From the NCBI GenBank assembly GCA_032027205.1, contig JAVSMN010000001.1, positions 1,674,001 to 1,738,000 on the forward strand: DNA of 64,000 nucleotides. The letters are read 5' to 3'. Position 1 is the stretch's first letter; each line of letters opens with the position of its first letter. The notes under the pieces are model-generated. The model was not told the origin of the DNA. It saw only the letters and a list, made by a program, of their open reading frames with translations, and made no database searches. Position numbers and translations under genes: made by a program. Below, in pieces: positions 51,329 through 60,422 of the stretch. This DNA comes from Zeimonas sp032027205 (GTDB taxonomy: Bacteria > Pseudomonadota > Gammaproteobacteria > Burkholderiales > Burkholderiaceae_E).

Positions 51329-51801
51329 TGTCGAACTCGGTCGACGTGACGATGACGGTCAACGGCACGGCGGTGAACCAGCGCGTCTCGTCGCGCACGA
51401 GCCTCGCCGACTTCCTGCGCAACCAGCTCGAGCTCACCGGCACGCACGTCGGCTGCGAGCACGGCGTGTGCGGCGCATGCACGGTACGCATGAATGGCGA
51501 CACGGTGCGCGCGTGCCTGACGCTCGCCGCCCAGGCCGACGGCGCCGAGATCCAGACCATCGAGGGGCTCACTGCCACCGGAGAGGCGGCACGCCTGCAG
51601 CAGGCCTTCCACGAGCGCAATGCGCTGCAGTGCGGGTTCTGCACGCCCGGCATGTTGATGAGCGCCTCGGAGCTGTTGAAGCGCAACCCGCATCCCGATC
51701 GAGAGCAGATCCGCGAGTACCTGTCGGGCAACTTCTGCCGTTGCACCGGCTATCACGCGATCGTCGATGCGATCGAGATCGCCGCGCGCGACCCGGAGTG
51801 A
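51328..51801 (+). CDS. Molybdenum hydroxylase 2Fe-2S subunit (CoxS/CutS type)
   Basis: 157 residues. The plant-ferredoxin-type cluster is bound by Cys43, Cys48, Cys51 (GCEHGVCGACTVRMNG) and Cys63; the all-helical second cluster by Cys102 and Cys105 (QCGFCTPGML) and Cys137/Cys139 (FCRCTGYHAIVDAI). All eight ligands are present. The Mo-subunit ATG follows 4 bp after the stop. Passes electrons from the Mo centre to FAD. Confidence 0.95.
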   Translation: MSNSVDVTMTVNGTAVNQRVSSRTSLADFLRNQLELTGTHVGCEHGVCGACTVRMNGDTVRACLTLAAQADGAEIQTIEGLTATGEAARLQQAFHERNALQCGFCTPGMLMSASELLKRNPHPDREQIREYLSGNFCRCTGYHAIVDAIEIAARDPE

Positions 51802-51805
51802 TGCG

Positions 51806-54190
51806 ATGGGCGACGCGCCGAAGATCGACCTGCCGAACAGCTACATCGGACGCAGCGTCCCGCGGCCGAACGCACGGCGTCTGCTGCAGGGCAAGGGCCA
51901 GTTCACCGACGACCTCAAGCTGCCGCGCATGCTTCACGTCGCGTTCCTGCGCAGCCCGCACGCGCACGCGCGCATTGTCGGCATCGATCTCGAGGCGGCG
52001 CGCAAGGCGCCCGGCGTCGTCGTGGTGGTACAGGGCAGGGATCTCGCGAAGTACTGCACGCCGTGGGTTGGCGTGCTGTCGCATTTCCCGGGGCTGAAGT
52101 CCGCGCCCCAATACCCGCTCGCGATCGACAAGGTCGTCTGGCAGGGCGAGCCGGTCGTCGCCGTCGTCGCCGAAAGCCGCGCGCTCGCCGAGGACGCGCT
52201 CGAGCGCGTCGACGTCGAGTACGACCCGCTGCCGCCCGTCGTCGACATGGAGACGGCGCTCGCCCCCGACACGCCCGTCATCCATCCCGAGCTGGGCGAC
52301 AACCTCGCCTTCGCCACGCAGGTGAACTCGGGCGACGTCGACGCCGCGTTCGCGCGCGCTGCGGTCGTCGTCGAGGACGTCTTCCACTACAACCGGCACA
52401 CCTGCGTGTCGCTCGAGCCGCGCTGCGTGCTCGCCGACTTCGACCCGAGCGAACGCAAGCTCACCGTGTATGCGTCGACGCAGACGCCGTACCAGATGCA
52501 GGACATCTACAGCCGGCACCTGGGCATCGCCGAGGAGGACGTGCGCGTCGTCGCGCGCGACGTCGGCGGTGCGTTCGGCATGAAGCTGCACGTCTACGGC
52601 GACGACATGGCCACCTGCGCGCTGGCGGTCATGCTCGAGCGCCCGGTGAAATTCACTGCCGACCGGCTCGAGTCCTTCGTCACCGACATTCACGCGCGCG
52701 ACCATCGCGTGAAGGCGCGCATGGCGGTCGCCGCCGACGGCGAAATCCTCGCGATGGACGTCGACGACCTCACCGGCGTCGGCCCCTTCTCCGTCTACCC
52801 CCGCACGAGCGCGGTCGAGGGCGCGCAGGTGATCCGTGTCATGGGCGGCCCCTACAGGTTTCGCGACTATCGCGCGAAGCTGCAGGTGGTGCTGCAGAAC
52901 AAGAACCTGATGTCGCAGTACCGCGCGGTGGGGCATCCGATCGCGTGCACGGTCACCGAGGCGATGGTCGACAAGGCCGCCGCCGCGCTCGGCATCGACC
53001 CGGTCGAGTTCCGGCGGCGCAACTACGTCACCGACGACATGTACCCGTACACGTCGCCCACCGGGTTCTGGTTCGAGCGCCTGTCGCACTACCAGAGCCT
53101 GGACAAGCTGCTCGAGTTGATGCGCTATGACGAGTTGCGCGCGGAACAGAAAAGCCTGCGCGAGCGCGGCGTCTGGCGGGGCATCGGTCTCGCCGCATTC
53201 ATCGAGATCACCAACCCTGGGCCCGCGTTCTACGGCGTGGGCGGCGCGCGCATCTCGTCGCAGGACGGCTGCATGCTCAAGCTCGAGCCGTCGGGCAAGG
53301 TGCGTTGCCTGATCAGCGTGAACGAGCTCGGCCAGGGCACCGAGACGGTGATGGCGCAGGTCGTCGCCGACACGCTCGGCGTGGCGATCGAGGACGTCCG
53401 CGTCATCACCGGCGACACCGAAACGACGCCGCACGGTGGCGCCACCTGGGCGTCGCGCGGCGCCGGCATCGGCGGCGAGACGGCGATGCTCGCCGCGCGC
53501 ACGCTTCGCGAGAATGTGCTGTCGCTCGCCGGCGTCGTGCTGCAGGCGCCTGCGGCGTCGCTCGACATTCGTCAAGGGCACGTCGTCGACGCCGAGACCG
53601 GCACCACGCGCCTTTCGGTGGCCGAAGTCGCGCGCATCGGCCACTTCCGTCCCGACACGCTGCCGAAGGACTTCCAGGCGGAGCTCAACGTCGTGCGCCA
53701 CTACGTGCCGCGCGGCCAGCCTTTCGCGTTCACCAACGGCATCCAGGCCTCGCACGTCGAGGTCGACGTCGATACCGGATTCGTGAAGCTGCTCGGGCAC
53801 TGGGTGGTCGAGGACTGCGGCAAGGTGCTGAACCCGATGCTCGTCGCCGAGCAGATCCGCGGCGGTGTCGTGCAGGGCATCGGTCCCGCCCTCTTCGAGC
53901 ACTGCATCTACAGCGAGGAAGGGCAGATGGTGAGCGGAACGCTCGCCGACTACCTCGTTCCGATGGCGGGCGAGATGCCCGACATCGTCGTCGCACACGT
54001 CGAGACGCCCACGCAACTGCAGGAGCTGGGCGTCAAGGGAACCGGCGAGGCCGGCACCGCGGGGGCATCGGCCGCGGTGATGAACGCGGTGAACGACGCG
54101 CTCGCGCCGTTCGAGGCGCGGCTGACGGCGATGCCGTTCACGCCGCAGCGGGTTCTCGAGGCGCTCGGAAAAATCCCTTCCGGGCAATGA
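51806..54190 (+). CDS. Molybdenum hydroxylase large subunit (xanthine dehydrogenase / CoxL family)
   Basis: 794 residues from the ATG at 51806. N-terminal YIGRSVPRPNARRLLQGKGQ (ald_Xan_dh_C-like), then the molybdopterin-cytosine-dinucleotide regions VARDVGGAFGMK, MSQYRAVGHPIACTVTEA and GGATWASRGAGIGG, ending with the catalytic Glu in GVKGTGEAGTAGASAAVMNA. The active-site loop reads QYRAVGHP; it is neither the AYxCSFR of true CO dehydrogenase nor the AYRGAGR of many form II proteins. The enzyme should therefore hydroxylate an organic substrate, such as an N-heterocycle or aldehyde. The following ABC importer probably brings in the substrate. Confidence 0.93.
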   Translation: MGDAPKIDLPNSYIGRSVPRPNARRLLQGKGQFTDDLKLPRMLHVAFLRSPHAHARIVGIDLEAARKAPGVVVVVQGRDLAKYCTPWVGVLSHFPGLKSAPQYPLAIDKVVWQGEPVVAVVAESRALAEDALERVDVEYDPLPPVVDMETALAPDTPVIHPELGDNLAFATQVNSGDVDAAFARAAVVVEDVFHYNRHTCVSLEPRCVLADFDPSERKLTVYASTQTPYQMQDIYSRHLGIAEEDVRVVARDVGGAFGMKLHVYGDDMATCALAVMLERPVKFTADRLESFVTDIHARDHRVKARMAVAADGEILAMDVDDLTGVGPFSVYPRTSAVEGAQVIRVMGGPYRFRDYRAKLQVVLQNKNLMSQYRAVGHPIACTVTEAMVDKAAAALGIDPVEFRRRNYVTDDMYPYTSPTGFWFERLSHYQSLDKLLELMRYDELRAEQKSLRERGVWRGIGLAAFIEITNPGPAFYGVGGARISSQDGCMLKLEPSGKVRCLISVNELGQGTETVMAQVVADTLGVAIEDVRVITGDTETTPHGGATWASRGAGIGGETAMLAARTLRENVLSLAGVVLQAPAASLDIRQGHVVDAETGTTRLSVAEVARIGHFRPDTLPKDFQAELNVVRHYVPRGQPFAFTNGIQASHVEVDVDTGFVKLLGHWVVEDCGKVLNPMLVAEQIRGGVVQGIGPALFEHCIYSEEGQMVSGTLADYLVPMAGEMPDIVVAHVETPTQLQELGVKGTGEAGTAGASAAVMNAVNDALAPFEARLTAMPFTPQRVLEALGKIPSGQ

Positions 54191-54249
54191 ACGGCGTACG
54201 CTGGTTCCACACGATCGGCTGAACCGACACTGGCGAAAAGGAGGAGACG

Positions 54250-55500
54250 ATGAGCAGGCTCTTCACGATGGAAAACGGGCGTCGACGCGTCCTCAAGGGC
54301 ATTGCGGCCGGCGGCGCCGGCGTGGCCACCGCATCGCTCTGGAGCCGTTCGGCCTGGGCGCAGGACGACACGATCCGCATCGGATTCCCGACGCCACTCA
54401 CCGGCCCCTTCGGGGCCGAGGCGAAAGACCAGGTCCAGGCGGCCGAACTCGCGATCAAGCACTTCAACGAAGAAGGCGGCCTGAAGGGCCGCAAGGCCGT
54501 GCTGCTCGTGCGCGACGACAAGCTCAAGCCGGGCGAGGCCGCGACGCGCACGCTCGAACTGATCGAGAAGGACAAGGTGCACTTCATCGTAGGCGCGCTC
54601 TCCGCTTCGGTGCAGCTCGCGGTGAACGAGGTCGCCAAGGCGCGCGGCATCATCTACAACTCGATCAGCCAGTCCGACTCGATCAACGAGGCGAAGGACT
54701 TCAGCAAGTACACGTTCCACGAGGCGATGAACCCGCACATGACGGCGGGTGCGGTCGGCCGCTACGCGTTCAAGAAGGGGCAGAAGGTCGCCTTCCTCAC
54801 GGCCGACTACGCCTACGGCCACGAGATGGTGCGCGGCTTCCGGCGCGTGGCCGACGAGATGGGCCTCACGGTGCTCGACGACATCCGCCATCCCGCCGGC
54901 TCCAGCGACTACTCGATCTTCCTGCCGCGCATCCAGGCGCTCAAGCCCGACGTGCTCGCGATCTGCAACTTCGGCCGCGACCAGCTGAACTCGATCAAGC
55001 AGGCCACCGACTTCGGCATGAAGAAGCAGATGAAGATCGTCGTTCCGGTGCTGCTCTACAACCAGCGGCTCGCGGGCGGCGCGGGCCCCTTCGAGGACGT
55101 GGTCGGCGCGGCTAACTACCACTGGACGCTCGAGGAGAAGATGCCGTCGGCGAAGAAGTTCAACGACGCGTACCGCGCCGCGTACGGAGGGACGGTACCG
55201 TCCGACTACGGCGCCTACGGCTATGTCGGCGTGAAGTCGGTGCTCGACGCTGCGAGGCAGGCCGGAACCACCGACTCCGACGCGGTGATCGCGGCGCTCG
55301 AGAGCATGAAGTACGACTACTACAAGGGCCCGCAGTATTTCCGCAAGTGCGACCACCAGTCGGTGCAGCCGATCCTGATCGTCGAGTCGAAGAAGCAGTC
55401 GGAGATGCGCAACCCGCACGACGTCTTCAACATCCTCGAGATCGAGCAGGGCAGCGAGAAGGTCCTGCGCAGCTGCAGCGAGCTCGGCCACAGCGCCTGA
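54250..55500 (+). CDS. Branched-chain-amino-acid-type ABC substrate-binding protein
   Basis: 416 residues. The N-terminus ENGRRRVLKGIAAGGAG is a twin-arginine-like signal with cleavage after SAWAQ. The mature part is a periplasmic-binding-protein type I fold (IRIGFPTPLTGPFGAEAKDQ; DYAYGHEMVRGFRRVADEMG; NYHWTLEEKMPSAKKFNDAY). Strong AGGAGGAG before the ATG. It sits between the molybdoenzyme and the permease genes, so it likely captures the hydroxylase's substrate or a precursor. A perfect GC palindrome follows the stop. Confidence 0.92.
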   Translation: MSRLFTMENGRRRVLKGIAAGGAGVATASLWSRSAWAQDDTIRIGFPTPLTGPFGAEAKDQVQAAELAIKHFNEEGGLKGRKAVLLVRDDKLKPGEAATRTLELIEKDKVHFIVGALSASVQLAVNEVAKARGIIYNSISQSDSINEAKDFSKYTFHEAMNPHMTAGAVGRYAFKKGQKVAFLTADYAYGHEMVRGFRRVADEMGLTVLDDIRHPAGSSDYSIFLPRIQALKPDVLAICNFGRDQLNSIKQATDFGMKKQMKIVVPVLLYNQRLAGGAGPFEDVVGAANYHWTLEEKMPSAKKFNDAYRAAYGGTVPSDYGAYGYVGVKSVLDAARQAGTTDSDAVIAALESMKYDYYKGPQYFRKCDHQSVQPILIVESKKQSEMRNPHDVFNILEIEQGSEKVLRSCSELGHSA

Positions 55501-55515
55501 TCGCTTCCAGGGCAC

Positions 55516-55533
55516 GGCCGCCCGCGGGCGGCC
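55516..55533 (+). terminator. Perfect 18-bp GC palindrome after the binding-protein gene
   Basis: GGCCGCCCGCGGGCGGCC is fully self-complementary and lies between the binding-protein stop and the first permease gene. No T-run follows. It probably acts as a 3' stabilising stem or attenuator that lowers permease expression relative to the receptor. Confidence 0.5.
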
Positions 55534-55562
55534 CCTGCGTGTGCCTGAACCGCGCCTGAATC

Positions 55563-56438
55563 ATGACGCTGGACCTGATCGCGCTGCAGCTCTTCACCGG
55601 CTTCGCCCTGGGGTCGGTGTTCGTGCTGCTCGCGATCGGTCTGTCGCTGATCTTCGGGCTGCTCACCGTCGTGAACTTCGCGCACGGCGCCTTCTACATG
55701 GTCGGCGCCTACGTGGGCGTGGCCGTGCTGCAGGCGGGCGGCAACTTCTGGATCGCGCTGCTCGTCGTGCCGCTCGCCGTGGGCACGCTGGGGCTGGCGA
55801 TCGAGCGCTGGCTCGTGCGTCCGCTCTACGGCCGCGGAATCGATTACCCGATCCTGCTCACTTTCGGGCTTGCCTACGTTCTCGTCGACGTCGTGCGGAT
55901 GATCTTCGGCGTCGAGGGCATCCCGCTGGGCACGCCGGAGGCGCTTGCCGGCGCAGTGAACATCGGCGTCGGCTATTTCCCGCTGTACCGGCTGTTCGTC
56001 ATCGGCGCCACCGCGTTGATCCTCCTTGCGCTGTGGCTGTTCATCGAACGCAGCACGCTCGGGCTCGTCATCCGCGCAGGCTCGCGCGATCCCGAGATCC
56101 TGCGTGTGCTCGGCGTCGATGTCGGTCGCATCTGGCTGCTCGTGTTCGCGCTCGGCGCGGGCATCGCGGGGCTGGCGGGAATCCTCGCCGCGCCGATGCG
56201 CGCCGTCACGCCCGAGATGGGCATCCCCGTGCTCGTCGAGGCCTTCGTCGTTACGGTCGTCGGGGGAATGGGGTCGCTGAAGGGCGCGGTGCTCGCCGGG
56301 CTGCTCGTCGGCGTCGTCGCGAGCATGACCTCGCTCGTACTGCCCGAAATGGCCGACGTGTCGATGTTCGCGATCATGGCGCTCGTGCTGCTCGTGCGTC
56401 CGCAAGGGCTGCTCGGCCGCGCCGGGCTGCTGGGGTAG
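55563..56438 (+). CDS. livH: ABC transporter permease, LivH type
   Basis: 291 residues, about eight TM segments. LQLFTGFALGSVFVLLAIGL and LSLIFGLLTVVNFAHGAFYM (the NFAHG motif of LivH) are diagnostic; the EAA-like loop is GLVIRAGSRDPEILRVLGVD. Forms the inner-membrane pore with the LivM-type protein starting 5 bp downstream. Confidence 0.94.
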   Translation: MTLDLIALQLFTGFALGSVFVLLAIGLSLIFGLLTVVNFAHGAFYMVGAYVGVAVLQAGGNFWIALLVVPLAVGTLGLAIERWLVRPLYGRGIDYPILLTFGLAYVLVDVVRMIFGVEGIPLGTPEALAGAVNIGVGYFPLYRLFVIGATALILLALWLFIERSTLGLVIRAGSRDPEILRVLGVDVGRIWLLVFALGAGIAGLAGILAAPMRAVTPEMGIPVLVEAFVVTVVGGMGSLKGAVLAGLLVGVVASMTSLVLPEMADVSMFAIMALVLLVRPQGLLGRAGLLG

Positions 56439-56442
56439 GCGC

Positions 56443-57432
56443 GTGTCGGCGAAGCTCGAGTGGAATGGAACGGCCGGCGATCGCTTCGTCGATCGCTGGT
56501 ACGACCGCATCGCGCGCTATCGCACGCTCGCAATCCTGCTGTTCCTGCTCGCGATGCCATGGTGGCTGCCGCACCAGGCGCTCGCCGTCAGCATCCTGAT
56601 CTTCGGCCTGTATGCCGTGGGCTTCAACCTGCTGTTCGGCTACACCGGACTGCTCTCGTTCGGGCACGCGGCCTTCTTCGGCGGCGGTGCCTACGGCGCG
56701 GGGATCGCGATCGCGCATTTTGGCCAGGCGTGGCTTGGCGCGATCGCTGCGGGCATCCTCACCGCCGGCGTGCTCGCCGTGCTGATCGGGCTGATGTCGA
56801 TCCGCTCGCGGGGCATCTATTTCGCGATGGTCACGCTCGCGCTGTCGCAGCTCGTCTACTACCTGTTCTTCCAGGCCACCGACTGGACCGGCGGCGAGAA
56901 CGGCCTGCGCGGCATCACGATCGAGACCGTCGGCTTCGGACCGTACCGGCTCGACTTCCTGGACCCGACGGTGAAGTACTACGTGGTGCTCGCCTTCGTC
57001 GCGCTCGCGCTGTGGCTGTTCTCGCGCATCCTCGCGTCGCCCTTCGGCGGCGTGCTCGAGGCGATCCGCGAGAACGAGAACCGCGCGCGCGCCTGCGGCT
57101 ACGACGTTGCGCGCACGAAGCTGCTGGCGTTCATCCTGTCGGGCCTGTTCTGCGGGCTCGCCGGCGCGCTGTATGCGCTGCACATCTCGATCGTGCCGAT
57201 GGACCTGCTGCACTACCAGACCTCCGGGCTGGTCGTGATGATGGCGCTGCTCGGCGGGATGGGGACGCTGTTCGGCCCCTTCGTCGGCGCCGCGATGTTC
57301 CTGCTGATCGAGGACGTCGTCAGCCTGTACACGCCGTATTGGCAGTTCGTCGCAGGCGTCGTCTTCATCGTTTTCGTGCTGTTCTTCCCGCGCGGCATCT
57401 GGGGCAGCCTGCTCGCGTGGATCCGGCGATGA
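56443..57432 (+). CDS. livM: ABC transporter permease, LivM type
   Basis: 329 residues, GTG start. YAVGFNLLFGYTGLLSFGHA is the LivM signature (SFGHAAFFG); the cytoplasmic coupling loop EAIRENENRARACGYDVART resembles the EAA motif. The end overlaps the LivG-type start by 4 nt (ATGA). Confidence 0.94.
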   Translation: MSAKLEWNGTAGDRFVDRWYDRIARYRTLAILLFLLAMPWWLPHQALAVSILIFGLYAVGFNLLFGYTGLLSFGHAAFFGGGAYGAGIAIAHFGQAWLGAIAAGILTAGVLAVLIGLMSIRSRGIYFAMVTLALSQLVYYLFFQATDWTGGENGLRGITIETVGFGPYRLDFLDPTVKYYVVLAFVALALWLFSRILASPFGGVLEAIRENENRARACGYDVARTKLLAFILSGLFCGLAGALYALHISIVPMDLLHYQTSGLVVMMALLGGMGTLFGPFVGAAMFLLIEDVVSLYTPYWQFVAGVVFIVFVLFFPRGIWGSLLAWIRR

Positions 57433-58193
57433 GCACCGACGTCATCCTGCACGCCGAAGGCGTGTCGAAACGGTTCCAGAACTTCGTCGCGTTGAACGAC
57501 GTGAGCGTCCGTTTTCCGCGCGGGCGTCTCACCGCCGTCATCGGCCCGAACGGCGCGGGCAAGAGCACTTTCTTCAACGTGATTTCCGGCGCCTTTCCGC
57601 CTTCCGAGGGGCGAATCGTCTATGACGGCACCGACATCACCGGGCAACCCCAGCATCGCTTCGCGCATCTCGGCATCGCAAAGTCGTTTCAGATCACGAA
57701 CGTCTTTCCGAAACTGAGCGCGCGCGAAAACGTTCGGATAGCCGTGCAGGCAATGCACACGCGCTACCAGATGTTCCGCCGGCGGGAAGCGATGTCCGAG
57801 CTCATCGACGAAGCCGACGAGTTGTTGCGCACCGTGCACCTGCTGCAGCAGGCGAAGCGCCCCGCCGAGACGCTCGCGCACGGCCAGCAGCGCGCGCTCG
57901 AAATCGCGATCGCGCTCGCGTGCCGCCCGCGGCTGCTGCTGCTCGACGAGCCGACCGCCGGCATGAGTCCCGAGGAGACGCGCGAGATGATGGAGCTGAT
58001 CGTGCGGCTCGCCGAGGAGCGCACGGTAGTTCTCGTCGAGCACAAGATGAAGCTCGTGATGGGCATCAGCGACCACCTCGTCGTGCTGCACCAGGGCCAG
58101 GTGCTCGCCGAAGGTGCGCCGGACGACATCCGTGCGAACGACGAGGTCAAGCGCGTCTATCTCGGCCGGGAGCGCAAGCGTGCTGCGAGTTGA
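57429..58193 (+). CDS. livG: ABC transporter ATP-binding protein, LivG type
   Basis: 254 residues. Walker A GPNGAGKST at 39-47, the LivG-type variant signature LAHGQQRALEIAIAL, Walker B LLLLDEPTAGMSPEET and H-loop VLVEHKM. The ATG at 57429 sits in the livM stop overlap. Cytoplasmic; powers the importer together with the LivF-type ATPase. Confidence 0.95.
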   Translation: MSTDVILHAEGVSKRFQNFVALNDVSVRFPRGRLTAVIGPNGAGKSTFFNVISGAFPPSEGRIVYDGTDITGQPQHRFAHLGIAKSFQITNVFPKLSARENVRIAVQAMHTRYQMFRRREAMSELIDEADELLRTVHLLQQAKRPAETLAHGQQRALEIAIALACRPRLLLLDEPTAGMSPEETREMMELIVRLAEERTVVLVEHKMKLVMGISDHLVVLHQGQVLAEGAPDDIRANDEVKRVYLGRERKRAAS

Positions 58194-58884
58194 AAAGCTT
58201 CACGCCTGGTACGGACGCAGCCACGTGCTGCAGGGGGTCGACCTGAACGTCGGAGCGGGCGAGATCGTTGCGCTGATCGGGCGCAACGGGGCGGGCAAGA
58301 CGACGACGCTGCGCGCGATCATGGGGCTGCTGGCCCGAAGCTCCGGAACCGTGCGTTTCGACGGTGTCGACATCAGCGGCCGCGCGCCACATGAACGATT
58401 CCGGATGGGACTCGGCTACGTGCCGGAGGAGCGGCGCATCGTCCCGGGTCTTACCGTTCGCGAGAACCTGCGGCTCGGGCTCCTCCGCTCGGTCAACCGC
58501 AATCGTGAAACGGAGGTCATCGACGGCATTGCCGAGCGGTTTCCACGCCTCGGCGAACGCCTGTCGCAGGAAGCGATCACGATGTCGGGCGGCGAGCAGC
58601 AGATGCTCGCGATCGCCCGCGCGATGGTGTCCGAGCCGAAGCTGATCATGCTCGACGAACCCACCGAGGGGATCATGCCGGTGCTCGTCGACGAGATGTA
58701 CGAACTGTTCCTGGAGTTGAAGAAGTCAGGGACGACGATCGTTCTCGTGGAGCAGAACGTGGAGATGGCGCTGGAGGTCGCCGATCGCGCATACATCATG
58801 GACCAGGGCACGATCGTGCATCAGGGCGCGGGGAGCGCCCTGCTGGGAGATCGCGAGATCCAGGAACGGTACTGCTCGGTTTGA
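58180..58884 (+). CDS. livF: ABC transporter ATP-binding protein, LivF type
   Basis: 234 residues from GTG 58180 (overlapping livG by 14 nt), chosen because homologues begin at LRVEKLHAWYGRSHVLQGVD. Walker A GRNGAGKTT, signature MSGGEQQMLAIARAM, Walker B LIMLDEPTEGIMP, H-loop VLVEQNVEMAL. Last gene of the cassette; the esterase gene converges 5 bp beyond. Confidence 0.95.
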   Translation: MLRVEKLHAWYGRSHVLQGVDLNVGAGEIVALIGRNGAGKTTTLRAIMGLLARSSGTVRFDGVDISGRAPHERFRMGLGYVPEERRIVPGLTVRENLRLGLLRSVNRNRETEVIDGIAERFPRLGERLSQEAITMSGGEQQMLAIARAMVSEPKLIMLDEPTEGIMPVLVDEMYELFLELKKSGTTIVLVEQNVEMALEVADRAYIMDQGTIVHQGAGSALLGDREIQERYCSV

Positions 58885-58889
58885 CCCCG

Positions 58890-59981
58890 TCAGTGCCGCA
58901 CCCGCCGCGGATGCTCCAAGAAGAACCGCATCATCTCGCCGCTCGCATCCGGCCCGCGCGAATCGGTATGCGATCCTCCCGGGCGCCCACCCGACCACGC
59001 GTGCGGCGCGCCGTGCACCAGCCAGTGCTCGGCGAGCACTCTGCCGTCCGGTCCGTGATGCAGCCGTCGGGTCCATGCGCGGCCGCCGTTCCGTTCCCGT
59101 TGCACTTCGATGGCCGCCGAGTTCCCGACGCTGGCCGCGATGACGTGTTCGGCGTTGCGCGGATGCACCCGGGTGTCGGCGTCGCCGTGGAAGACGATCG
59201 TCGGCACGCCGCTCGCGGTTGCGGGCGGATTCGCCGTTGCGCCGCTGTTCATCGCGGCGAGCGCCGATTGCAGGTCGTGCGCGATGCCGGGCGCGAGCCC
59301 CGAGTGCACGCCGACGGCCGCGTACAGGTCCCGGTAGACGTCGCCGAGGATCGCCGCCATCGCGCCGCCGGCCGATAGCCCGGCCACGAAGACGCGGTCG
59401 GCATCGATCGCGTAGCGAATCATCACTTCGCGCGTCATGCCGGCGAGCAGTGCCGGTTCGCCGCGGCCCCGTTGCTGGTGGTTGTGCTTGAACCAGTTCC
59501 AGCAACGCTGCGGATTCACCTGCTGCGACTGCGCCGGATACAGCACGAAAAAACCGTTCGCAAGAGCGGCGTCGTTCATCGCCGTGCCGGCCGCGAAATC
59601 GTCCGGATCCTGCGTGCACCCGTGCAGCATGACGATCAGCGGAAGCGGGTGCCCACCTGCATCAGGTGGGACGTAGAGCTTGTAGTCGCGCCGGCCGATG
59701 GCGTCGACGTGGCTGCCGGCGAGAAAGCTGCCGCGCGCCGGTCGGGGGCTGAAGTCGTCCGAATCCGGCGGCGGCGGCTCGATGCCGATCGGCTCCGAGG
59801 TCGGGACTTCCCGCGCCTGGACCTCGATCACGTCGGAATCGTCGTCCCGCTGCACGGCGTCGCCGCTGCCACGGAGAGCATTCTGGATCGCCGCGGTTGC
59901 CCCCGAAAGGTCTCCCGCTCGCGTGAGGCGGGTCGCTTCGTTCATCAACCGCAGGAAATCGGCCTTCATCGAGTTCTCCAT
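58890..59981 (-). CDS. PHB depolymerase family (Esterase_phd) hydrolase
   Basis: 363 residues. The N-terminal 90 are acidic/Pro-rich and carry an amphipathic helix (MKADFLRLMNEATRLTRAGD) of the kind that binds PHB granules or membranes. The catalytic domain has IVMLHGCTQDPDDFAAGTAM, nucleophile Ser203 in FVAGLSAGGAMAA, Asp in FHGDADTRVHP and His in HGAPHAWSGG. There is no secretion signal, so it is probably an intracellular short-chain PHB or feruloyl-type esterase. The RHH regulator gene is immediately upstream (13 bp), which suggests a regulated operon. Confidence 0.87.
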   Translation of the reverse strand: MENSMKADFLRLMNEATRLTRAGDLSGATAAIQNALRGSGDAVQRDDDSDVIEVQAREVPTSEPIGIEPPPPDSDDFSPRPARGSFLAGSHVDAIGRRDYKLYVPPDAGGHPLPLIVMLHGCTQDPDDFAAGTAMNDAALANGFFVLYPAQSQQVNPQRCWNWFKHNHQQRGRGEPALLAGMTREVMIRYAIDADRVFVAGLSAGGAMAAILGDVYRDLYAAVGVHSGLAPGIAHDLQSALAAMNSGATANPPATASGVPTIVFHGDADTRVHPRNAEHVIAASVGNSAAIEVQRERNGGRAWTRRLHHGPDGRVLAEHWLVHGAPHAWSGGRPGGSHTDSRGPDASGEMMRFFLEHPRRVRH

Positions 59982-59994
59982 AGTGGGGCCATGC

Positions 59995-60408
59995 TCATCG
60001 GATCCGCGCGGCCAGCGCAGCCTTCACGCCGGGGCTCGCATGCAGCGCGCCCAGCACCGTCACCGATTCGATCGAAGCGAGCGCTAACTCTGGCGTTACG
60101 TCGTCGGCAATCGACGCGAGCCCTAGCGCGCGGATCTGCAGTTTTTCGCCTGCCGCCTGCACCGCGCGCAGGTCTGCCGCAGTGAAGTGCTGGATGCCGA
60201 GCACGAGCGTCTTGCGCAAGACCACCTGGCGGACGACGTCGTCGTGCCTGGCGAGCTGGTTGCGGATGGCGGTGCGGATCAGGTCGGTGCGGTTCGCGTA
60301 GAAGCCTTCCTGCACCAGCAGGTCGATCTGGCCGAGATCGACGCAACCGAGGTTGATCGTGATCTTCTGGTCGAGCGGACGGGCCGGTGCAGGGTCGAGG
60401 TCAGACAT
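59995..60408 (-). CDS. Ribbon-helix-helix (CopG-type) regulator
   Basis: 137 residues from the ATG at 60408. The DNA-binding strand and helices are QKITINLGCVDLGQIDLLVQ EGFYANRTDLIRTAIRNQLA (in two parts), close to the CopG/Arc fold; the C-terminal half is a helical domain of unknown function (HFTAADLRAVQAAGEKLQIR). Directly upstream of the PHB-type esterase and probably regulates it. Phased GGATGG repeats just before its start are good candidates for its own operator. Confidence 0.8.
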   Translation of the reverse strand: MSDLDPAPARPLDQKITINLGCVDLGQIDLLVQEGFYANRTDLIRTAIRNQLARHDDVVRQVVLRKTLVLGIQHFTAADLRAVQAAGEKLQIRALGLASIADDVTPELALASIESVTVLGALHASPGVKAALAARIR

Positions 60409-60422
60409 GAGGTGATCGTACA

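Noticed and set aside
51569..54187. 872-codon minus-strand frame opposite the molybdenum subunit
   Set aside because: No motifs, low-complexity acidic/basic composition; the plus strand carries a complete hydroxylase subunit.
50453..54190. Aerobic CO dehydrogenase (coxMSL)
   Set aside because: The large subunit lacks the AYxCSFR active-site loop that defines the CO-oxidising form.
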